From positions 1-52,099 of the forward strand of contig NZ_EQ973636.1 in NCBI RefSeq assembly GCF_000157915.1: a stretch of DNA of 52,099 nt, read 5' to 3'. The translations under genes were made by a program, and so were the position numbers. Origin of the DNA: Phocaeicola coprophilus DSM 18228 = JCM 13818. Its GTDB lineage: Bacteria; Bacteroidota; Bacteroidia; Bacteroidales; Bacteroidaceae. Below, in pieces: positions 46,861 through 52,099 of this stretch (within the stretch, counting starts at the first letter, position 1; each line of letters starts with the position of its first letter). Under the pieces are notes generated by a model. It did no database searches, had not been told where the DNA came from, and saw nothing but the letters and a program-made list of their open reading frames with translations.

Positions 46861-47844
46861 ATGGAAGATATTATTGCACCGATTAACAAGGAAGTGTTGA
46901 AGTCGGAACTTACGGAAGACAAACGCCTGCGGTTCACGAACAAGAGCCATAACGAGATCTATATCGTTACGTGGAAAAATGCTCCGAATGTATTGAAGGA
47001 GATCGGACGTTTGCGTGAGATTGCATTCCGTGCAGCCGGTGGCGGTACGGGAAAAGCACTGGACTTGGATGAATATGATTTGATGGAAAATCCATATCAT
47101 CAGCTGATTGTCTGGAATCCGGATGCGGAAGAAATTTTAGGGGGATATCGGTATATACTGGGAGATGAAGTTGAATTTGATGCACAGGGTAAGCCTGTAC
47201 TGGCTACGGCACACATGTTTAATTTCTCAGAAAAGTTTCTGAAAGAGTATCTTCCTACGACGATTGAGCTCGGACGCTCTTTTGTGACACTGGAATATCA
47301 GTCCACTCGTGCCGGTTCAAAAGGTTTGTTTGCACTCGACAACTTGTGGGATGGACTGGGAGCCCTGACGGTCATTAAGCCGAATGTGAAGTATTTCTAT
47401 GGAAAGATGACCATGTATCCCAGCTACAGTCACCGCGGACGCGACATGATCCTGTATTTCCTCAAGAAGCATTTCTCGGACAAAGACAACCTGATAACTC
47501 CGATGGAACCTCTTCAGATAGAAACGGAAACCTCGGAACTGGAAAAGCTTTTCTGTTATGATACGTTCAAGGAAGACTACAAGGTGCTGAATACGGAAGT
47601 CCGCAAACTGGGCTACAATATTCCGCCGCTGGTAAATGCCTACATGAGCCTGTCGCCGACGATGCGTATGTTTGGTACGGCTATCAATGACGGCTTCGGA
47701 GATGTGGAAGAAACCGGTATTCTGATTGCGGTTGATGAAATTCTGGAAGAAAAGCGTGTCCGTCACATTGAGTCCTATATCAAGGAACATCCGGAAGCTT
47801 TGCAAATTACTTCCGGAGCCTGCTCGGTTGTGTCAAAAAAATAA
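46861..47844 (+). CDS. glsB: Glycine N-acyltransferase GlsB (GNAT-type)
   Basis: A 327-residue protein of the hemolysin/ornithine-acyl-ACP N-acyltransferase group (Acetyltransf_5-like). The conserved stretch is LREIAFRAAGGGTGKALDLDEYD, then ILGGYRYILGD and ELGRSFV; these match enzymes that transfer 3-hydroxyacyl groups to amino acids. With GlsA it makes glycine lipids and their precursor, N-acyl-(3-hydroxy)glycine (commendamide). It is second in a two-gene operon and is followed by a terminator at 47872-47913. Confidence 0.87.
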   Translation: MEDIIAPINKEVLKSELTEDKRLRFTNKSHNEIYIVTWKNAPNVLKEIGRLREIAFRAAGGGTGKALDLDEYDLMENPYHQLIVWNPDAEEILGGYRYILGDEVEFDAQGKPVLATAHMFNFSEKFLKEYLPTTIELGRSFVTLEYQSTRAGSKGLFALDNLWDGLGALTVIKPNVKYFYGKMTMYPSYSHRGRDMILYFLKKHFSDKDNLITPMEPLQIETETSELEKLFCYDTFKEDYKVLNTEVRKLGYNIPPLVNAYMSLSPTMRMFGTAINDGFGDVEETGILIAVDEILEEKRVRHIESYIKEHPEALQITSGACSVVSKK

Positions 47845-47871
47845 AGATATCTGGATTTACTTGTAATAAGT

Positions 47872-47913
47872 CTGCCCTGTAACAGCCTGAAAAGAAAGGT
47901 TGGTGCAGGGCAG
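47872..47913 (+). terminator. glsB terminator
   Basis: CTGCCCTG (47872-47879) pairs with CAGGGCAG (47906-47913); rightward TTTTCGTTTG follows. It lies 27 bp after the stop. Confidence 0.75.
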
Positions 47914-47929
47914 TTTTCGTTTGAAAAAA

Positions 47930-48150
47930 CGCTGAAACGTTTTAAGTAGAACGCCGAAGCGTTTTGTCTGAAACATCGAAACGTTTTTTTAAAAGCCCGA
48001 AGGCTTTCTGAAGACCCTCTGAAGGTGTCTGGAAGATGGGCCGGAATCGTGCGGTCGTTGAGACCGAATCGACCGCACGTTTCCGTCTCATCGAGTAGTA
48101 CGTTGAGGCCGAATCGTACTACTCGATTTGGCGGATTGTACTACTCGATG
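47930..48150. repeat. Intergenic ~22-bp periodic hairpin array, copy B
   Basis: CGAA or TGAA recurs at 47933, 47955, 47977, 47998, 48020, 48065 and 48110, close to every 22 bp. Early units are small stems with a CGAA loop: AACGC-CGAA-GCGTT and AAAGCC-CGAA-GGCTTT. From 48048 five cores follow at 48048, 48070, 48092, 48115 and 48137. Cores 1 and 2 (CGTGCGGTCG/CGACCGCACG) are exact reverse complements, as are cores 3 and 4 (CGAGTAGTACG/CGTACTACTCG). The loops are TTGAGACCGAAT and TTGAGGCCGAAT. The order of parts and the core sequence GTGCGGTC are shared with copy A at 23930-24150. Confidence 0.8.
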
Positions 48151-48420
48151 TCGGAGTGTCGAGCGGTCAGTATTTTCACTCCCAGGTTTCTTGCTTCACG
48201 AAAGGAAAGTACATTCTTTATGTTCGTATATACATGAGGCGCCACAGCTTTTCTGTAAATAAATATTTTGCGGATAGTTAACCGCAGAATTTGCGGCTTA
48301 TTATTCGTATGGAACTACATGCATTGTCCGTATTTTAGATGCGGCTGATGATTGCCGCCATTCCTGCTTTTGCTCCACCTCGAACGGTGATATTTTTGTT
48401 TTTTACATGCTGCTGGAAAA

Positions 48421-48621
48421 CAAAAAATCCCGATTTCGCTTGGAAATCAGGATTTCATTGTCTTTTATTTTCTTCAAAGTGGTGCCACCAGGAATCGTAA
48501 TCTAACGATAAGTGGCTGAATATCTTTGATGTATCTTTTAGCTAAAGAAGTAATCTCCCGCTATTGCTCCACCAAATTCTTGCAATATTTTGCAGTGTCT
48601 TGCGGAGTCGATTTCCTATTA
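48421..48621 (-). ncRNA. Candidate small RNA of about 200 nt
   Basis: Leftward promoter parts at 48627-48655 and a terminator hairpin at 48425-48455 enclose about 200 bp with no open frame longer than about 30 codons. The transcript would contain a GGTGGCACC palindrome near its 3' part. I do not recognise an RNA family. It could also be the remains of a gene or an integration scar, since TTCCTGGTGGCACCA looks like a tRNA 3' end. Confidence 0.45.
48425..48455 (-). terminator. Terminator of the candidate small RNA
   Basis: AAATCCCGATTTC (48425-48437) pairs with GAAATCAGGATTT (48443-48455), one wobble; leftward it runs into TTTTTTG and TTTTCC. Confidence 0.75.
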
Positions 48622-48626
48622 CTCTA

Positions 48627-48655
48627 CAAAGGTAACGCTTTATTTTGAAATACAA
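48627..48655 (-). promoter_or_regulatory. Promoter of the candidate small RNA
   Basis: Read leftward: TTG (48655-48653), 18-bp gap, TACCTTTG (48634-48627). The octamer is the same as at the tRNA-Glu promoter. Confidence 0.5.
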
Positions 48656-48704
48656 GCAGATGACTTGTGTTTTTGCTTCAGCTCGGTGTGGGATTCCAAC
48701 CGAT

Positions 48705-49043
48705 TCATTTTTTATTCAAATTACCAAACATATCCATAAGCAAAGATATACCATCTACCACAGTCATTGTCCCGTGTTTGGCAATTTGTTGGTTGCATTC
48801 TTCAATTTGCCGTTGGCATTCCAAAGCTAAATCATATTCTCCTTGTGTGCATCCTCCTGTGATTCTAGCTTTGTACACAATATAGTTGCATATTTGTAAT
48901 AATTCCACAATCATAGAACGGAAACGGGCAACTTGAGCTATGTTATATGCTAAAGAAGCACCTTCAACAATCATTTTTGCTTTCTCATCTTTTAATGTAG
49001 CTACTTTTGCCGTAAGAAAGGCTAAATCAATTGCATTATTCAT
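48705..49043 (-). CDS. Small all-helical protein of unknown function
   Basis: I do not recognise this 112-residue protein. It is predicted to be almost all helix (NNAIDLAFLTAKVATLKDEKAKM, then FRSMIVELLQICNYIVYKARI, then LALECQRQIEECNQQI), with several cysteines in the second half and no signal peptide or membrane span. It begins 14 bp after the RhuM gene and is the last gene of the AT-rich leftward row, so it is presumably made with it. A role as a partner of RhuM or as an unrelated cargo gene are both possible. Confidence 0.6.
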   Translation of the reverse strand: MNNAIDLAFLTAKVATLKDEKAKMIVEGASLAYNIAQVARFRSMIVELLQICNYIVYKARITGGCTQGEYDLALECQRQIEECNQQIAKHGTMTVVDGISLLMDMFGNLNKK

Positions 49044-49057
49044 ATTATAATATCACT

Positions 49058-50038
49058 TTATTTCTTGTTTAATCTTTTAACCTCTTTGTCGAAATCACTT
49101 TCAAGCATATCCATTTCTCGCTTGCGGTATATCTCAAATTCCTTTTCAGCTTTTTCTATGGCTTGTTTATGTGAAATATTACCTTTACCAATCAGGATTT
49201 TTCGTTTGTGAGCTATAATCTGATTGTCAAGAGCTTCTATCCAGTCCTTCATAGACATAGGATTCATCTCCAATGCCTGGAATTCTGCAAAATCGAGAAA
49301 TCCTGAAACTAACAGATTCAGCCGTTGCAGCTCTATTTCTGACAAATAATTTTTCGCAATTTTTACATCATCTTTGGTTACGTAATTACCTTTGAAATTG
49401 GTCATTCCGACGAACGGTTTTTCATTGTCCACACGGTTATATATTACCTCAGCAGCTGTATTCTCATGAACCGCATAATGCAGTTTGTTTTGCACGGTGG
49501 CGAAAAAAGTTTTAGTCATTTCACTACGAGGATCATAGTCCGTAGCTGTAGCATATATGTCCGTAACCTGCTGGTAAAAATTTCGTTCGCTACTGCGAAT
49601 ATCCCTGATACGCTGCAATAACTCTCGGAAATAGCGGTTTCCTCCCTGTTTCAGCCGTTCATCGTCCATCGCAAAACCTTTCTGAATATATTCATGCAAA
49701 CGTTGTGTCGCCCAACGCCGGAAGCGTGTTGCTATTTGAGACTGGACACGATATCCCAAAGCTATAACCATATCGAGGTTGTAATGGTCTATATTACGCC
49801 TTACCTGACGATTGCCTTCCTGACGAACTAACAAGAATTTCTTGTTAGTTGCTTCTGCTATAAGTTCTCCATCCTTATAGATATTGTCTATATGCTGACT
49901 AATATTCTGTTGTGATGTGTCATATATCTCTGCTAACTGACTCTGAGTCAGCCATAAATCTTCGTCAGCAAAACGTACCGATACACGAGTTATTTCGTTA
50001 TCGTCCTGATATAGAATTATTTTATTTTCTTCGTTCAT
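49058..50038 (-). CDS. RhuM-family protein
   Basis: A 326-residue protein of the 'virulence RhuM' family. The N-terminal part (VSVRFADEDLWLTQSQLAEIYDTSQQNISQHI) is a winged or helix-turn-helix type region; then the conserved YNLDMVIALGYRVQSQIATRFRRWAT stretch, and a middle region with RIRDIRSSERNFYQQVTDIYATA. The C-terminal part is helical and charged. Family members occur in mobile and defence-associated loci, often beside restriction systems; their activity is not established. It lies 17 bp after the broken AlbA_2 gene and 14 bp before the small helical gene. Confidence 0.88.
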   Translation of the reverse strand: MNEENKIILYQDDNEITRVSVRFADEDLWLTQSQLAEIYDTSQQNISQHIDNIYKDGELIAEATNKKFLLVRQEGNRQVRRNIDHYNLDMVIALGYRVQSQIATRFRRWATQRLHEYIQKGFAMDDERLKQGGNRYFRELLQRIRDIRSSERNFYQQVTDIYATATDYDPRSEMTKTFFATVQNKLHYAVHENTAAEVIYNRVDNEKPFVGMTNFKGNYVTKDDVKIAKNYLSEIELQRLNLLVSGFLDFAEFQALEMNPMSMKDWIEALDNQIIAHKRKILIGKGNISHKQAIEKAEKEFEIYRKREMDMLESDFDKEVKRLNKK

Positions 50039-50055
50039 GTTTATTATCTAAATTG

Positions 50056-50347
50056 CTATTTGCTATTCCTCAAACACTCTTTCAACGCTAACCCTTTTGC
50101 CGTAAGGCGATATTTTTGCAACCAACTTTGCTTGTCGTTAGGGAAAATAAACTCTATGTAGCTCACGTACCTTGTTAGGAATATCTTCCATCAGCTTTTT
50201 GGTATCTTGCACACCGCATATTTCACCTTTGTCTTTTATGCCGATGTAAAGTACACCGCCTTGTGCGTTAGCAAAACCGCATATCCATTTTAGAAATTCG
50301 TCACGCCAAGATTCTTTGAATTCTATGTTTTGAGATTCGGTTGGCAT
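50056..50347 (-). pseudogene. AlbA_2/Schlafen-type DNA-binding gene with internal deletion
   Basis: From ATG 50347 the sequence starts an AlbA_2 domain: ESQNIEFKESW, then ICGFANAQGGVLYIGIKDKGEICGV and KKLMEDIPNKVREL. It stops at 50138-50140 after about 69 residues, where family members run to several hundred. In another frame the same strand continues VSYIEFIFPNDKQSW, LQKYRLTAKGLALKECL, to a stop at 50056-50058, which looks like the winged-helix end of a longer protein. So the middle has been lost and the ends are joined out of frame near 50150-50165. It sits 9 bp after the DUF4062-type gene in the leftward row. Confidence 0.7.
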
Positions 50348-50356
50348 AAAGTAATT

Positions 50357-51193
50357 TTATAAATTATGTGTTTCTACATATTTATATGCTGATTCTTTTA
50401 ATTGATAAATAGGGTGATTGTACTTGTCGTAACCTTTAATCTTAATAAGGTCAAGTTTTAATAGTTTATCAAAAAAAGAATCCCATTCTATTTTTTCTCG
50501 CCCACTTCTAATTTCATACTGGTTTGAAGCTCCTAAACCGTATATGCATCCTCCTATAAAATGGGCTTGAAAAAAATCAGGATTATCTACAGAAGTCCAC
50601 GATTTTAATCGTGCTTTATCATAGTCAGATAGCTCTTCGTGAGAAATCTCATTATTAACTTCTAATTCATTTACAATGATTTTATCCTTTATAAAATTAT
50701 CATTTATACATAAAGAAAGTTTATCTTCTAAGATTCGTTTAAATTCATCAACATTATTATAATCTTCATATAGAGCTTTTTGTCCAATTTCCTTCTTGAA
50801 ATTTTGTAAACGGGAAATTTGCTCAATATTGATTTCATTGATATTTAGAGCTTGCTTAAAAAATATCATTACAGGCTTTCCAGCTTTTAGATGCTCTTCT
50901 ATCTCTTCAACACTTCCACTTGCGTAATCTTGCGTTGGAGTGCCTAATTTGGCTCCAAATATGCAAATTAGTAAATCACTTTTATTTACTACTTGCTGAT
51001 TAATTGCTTTTTGTGGGTGCATACCTATTATAGGATATGCACTAATAGACCAATGCAATGGCAATAGTACAGTTTTTTGTTTTTCGGCATTAATATTATT
51101 CCAATGGTAAATTGCATCTATTGCAATGTTAACTTCTTCTTTAATATCGGAAGGAGCACCTATCATTATTTTATATACATTTGCTTGAAACAT
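50357..51193 (-). CDS. DUF4062-type (TIR-like fold) protein
   Basis: A 278-residue protein. Residues about 6-115 fit DUF4062, a TIR/deoxyribosyltransferase-like fold: VYKIMIGAPSDIKEEV, then NKSDLLICIFGAKLGTPT, SGSVEEIEEHLKAGKPVMIFF with glutamates E96/E97 in the place of a likely active-site residue. The middle is helical; the C-terminal part (about 235-275, FFDKLLKLDLIKIKG, IYQLKESAYKYV) resembles a winged helix. DUF4062 modules are found as effectors in bacterial immune proteins. It starts 12 bp after the TIR gene. Function here is inferred. Confidence 0.75.
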   Translation of the reverse strand: MFQANVYKIMIGAPSDIKEEVNIAIDAIYHWNNINAEKQKTVLLPLHWSISAYPIIGMHPQKAINQQVVNKSDLLICIFGAKLGTPTQDYASGSVEEIEEHLKAGKPVMIFFKQALNINEINIEQISRLQNFKKEIGQKALYEDYNNVDEFKRILEDKLSLCINDNFIKDKIIVNELEVNNEISHEELSDYDKARLKSWTSVDNPDFFQAHFIGGCIYGLGASNQYEIRSGREKIEWDSFFDKLLKLDLIKIKGYDKYNHPIYQLKESAYKYVETHNL

Positions 51194-51205
51194 ACAGTAT
51201 TATAA

Positions 51206-51985
51206 TTAAATCTGTTTAATGTCCTGAAGGAATTTTTCTCTATGTCTACTCCAACTTGTAATGGATGTATTTTGCAAAGAATAATATCGTTGTAGCTGTT
51301 CATGTAATGCATCTAAAGAAATAGAACTATCTATTCTTTCAGCAATTCTTGTATCACACAACCAACCAATATTTTTAAAATTTGCATCAGGCAATAAATA
51401 TAACTTAACATTGTTATCATAAGCCCAAACAGCTCCCATTTCATTCAAACAAATCTCACTCTCTTTATAGTTTTTGGATATAAGCAAGAAAGAATAGTCA
51501 GCATTCTTTATGTTATTATGAATGTGCTTCCTAATATCTTCTCCATTTTTAATACCCATATCTTCAATAGAGGTGCAAAATATTTGCTCTGGTTTTAATC
51601 CTATTCCTAATTGCAGAATGTCATCAACAAATAATTGAACGATAGCTTTATCTTTAGAAGAGTGACTAATGAATATTTTCTTTTGATTTACATTTTTTAA
51701 ATCATACTTTGCCATTATGATATTGATGATAACTTCAATAGCTATTAAACTATCAATTTTGATTTTAGGCGTTCCAATCAATGCGGGTAAGTATTTCTGT
51801 ATAAATACTTCTTCAATAGGTAAATTCGACTTAATGCTTGTTGATAAATTGCTAAGTGCACTATATAATTTACTTAATTCTCCACATTGAAAGCAACGAT
51901 TACAATTTCCATTATATATAGAACCACGAATATGATTCACTATATTATGGCATTCTGCTATATTTTGTTTAATAGAATTATCCAT
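51206..51985 (-). CDS. TIR-domain protein, probable NAD-processing defence effector
   Basis: A 259-residue protein. The N-terminal 95 residues are helical with a cysteine cluster C28-X2-C31-X2-C34 plus C12 that may bind metal. Residues about 102-210 are a TIR domain: KKIFISHSSKDKAIVQLFVDDIL (first strand and helix), then EDIRKHIHNNIKNADYSFLLIS, and SEICLNEMGAVWA, where E182 sits at the position of the conserved glutamate of TIR NADases. Bacterial TIR proteins often deplete NAD or make cyclic ADP-ribose signals on phage infection. It is 11 bp after a gene cut by the window edge and 12 bp before the DUF4062-type gene. Confidence 0.85.
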   Translation of the reverse strand: MDNSIKQNIAECHNIVNHIRGSIYNGNCNRCFQCGELSKLYSALSNLSTSIKSNLPIEEVFIQKYLPALIGTPKIKIDSLIAIEVIINIIMAKYDLKNVNQKKIFISHSSKDKAIVQLFVDDILQLGIGLKPEQIFCTSIEDMGIKNGEDIRKHIHNNIKNADYSFLLISKNYKESEICLNEMGAVWAYDNNVKLYLLPDANFKNIGWLCDTRIAERIDSSISLDALHEQLQRYYSLQNTSITSWSRHREKFLQDIKQI

Positions 51986-51996
51986 AATGTTATTTC

Positions 51997-52099
51997 TTAT
52001 TTATTATTTATTATTTCTTTTGTTGCTTCAATTTTTTTGTCCGCATGTAGAACCACATCTTTTATTACTAATTTATGGATGGCAGAACTTATTATCTCC
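51997..52099 (-). CDS. C-terminal end of a gene cut by the window edge
   Basis: An open frame enters from the right edge and ends at the TAA 51997-51999. The visible 33 residues start EIISSAIHKLVIKDVV and end IEATKEIINNK, charged and likely helical. The family cannot be told. It is 11 bp before the TIR gene on the same strand, so it is probably the next upstream member of the island's operon and may contain the sensor of the system. Confidence 0.55.
   Translation of the reverse strand, partial: EIISSAIHKLVIKDVVLHADKKIEATKEIINNK

Noticed and set aside
48025..48237. 70-codon frame inside repeat array B
   Set aside because: Same reasons: non-triplet repeats and inverted cores; the resemblance of short peptides (RPNR) only reflects the DNA repeat.
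48482..48496. tRNA gene on the minus strand
   Set aside because: Only a 3'-end-like string (GATTCCTGGTGGCACCA) is present; no T-arm, anticodon arm or acceptor partner can be folded.
48541..48620. Short leftward peptide frames in the candidate small RNA
   Set aside because: All are under about 30 codons, lack a start codon and are interrupted; not supportable as a gene.
50357..51985. Thoeris system
   Set aside because: There is a TIR protein but no ThsA (SIR2/SLOG) partner; the neighbour is DUF4062-type.

Overview
The window looks like chromosome of a gut Bacteroidales species (Bacteroides/Phocaeicola type). Reasons visible here: promoters fit the Bacteroidetes TTG(N19-21)TAnnTTTG pattern; there is an N-succinylornithine carbamoyltransferase, NigD-like and rSAM/lipoprotein-system proteins, a 656-residue GyrB, an FtsA with a long charged tail, and the glycine-lipid genes glsA-glsB beside the division/cell-wall cluster. 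No database search was possible; all names come from motifs and remembered family features.

Layout. 1-1460: AT-rich, decayed mobile DNA (serine recombinase remnant, broken XRE regulator with an intact promoter) and one unknown secreted protein. 1464-3001: radical SAM enzyme and partner lipoprotein. 3217-8038: leftward operon of a DUF2007 protein, a secreted protein, a lytic transglycosylase and a GH2 beta-galactosidase. 8219-9181: arginine biosynthesis. 9259-11489: acyltransferase, NigD-like lipoprotein, rhodanese lipoprotein. 11657-14377: PASTA protein, rluD, ddl. 14525-15443: divergent rpmH and efp. 15525-17862: ECF sigma factor, putative anti-sigma, small secreted protein, beta-barrel. 18013-20901: glycosyltransferase, radC, a MIP18-type Fe-S assembly protein, lpxH. 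21029-23529: coiled-coil lipoprotein and beta-barrel. 24286-27722: gyrB, rpsT, tRNA-Glu, recO. 27728-29953: ABC-2 exporter. 30178-45725: rsmH, ftsL-like, ftsI, murE, mraY, murD, ftsW, murG, murC, ftsQ, ftsA, ftsZ, then a YqeY gene, all leftward; no mraZ is seen. 46019-47844: glsA-glsB, rightward. 48421-48621: candidate small RNA. 48705-52099: an AT-rich island with a tight leftward gene row: a gene cut by the window edge, a TIR-domain protein, a DUF4062-type protein, a broken AlbA_2/Schlafen-type gene, a RhuM-family protein and a small helical protein.

How the genes work together. Most of the window makes and divides the envelope: lipid-linked peptidoglycan precursor synthesis (murC-G, mraY, ddl; MurE has the DNPR motif for meso-diaminopimelate), septal synthesis (FtsW, FtsI), the FtsZ/FtsA ring, lipid A (LpxH), glycine lipids (GlsA/B) and wall turnover. 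The right-hand island is a plausible antiphage locus.

Two things stand out. First, two long intergenic spaces (about 23930-24150 and 47930-48150) carry the same kind of element: about ten units repeating every ~22 bp, with CGAA/TGAA-centred small hairpins in the first half and five cores in the second half. In one copy all cores point the same way at exactly 22-bp spacing; in the other they are paired as inverted copies into two hairpins with nearly the same 12-nt loop but unrelated stems. Second, the TIR + DUF4062 pair in the island resembles a defence cassette that I cannot match to a named system.
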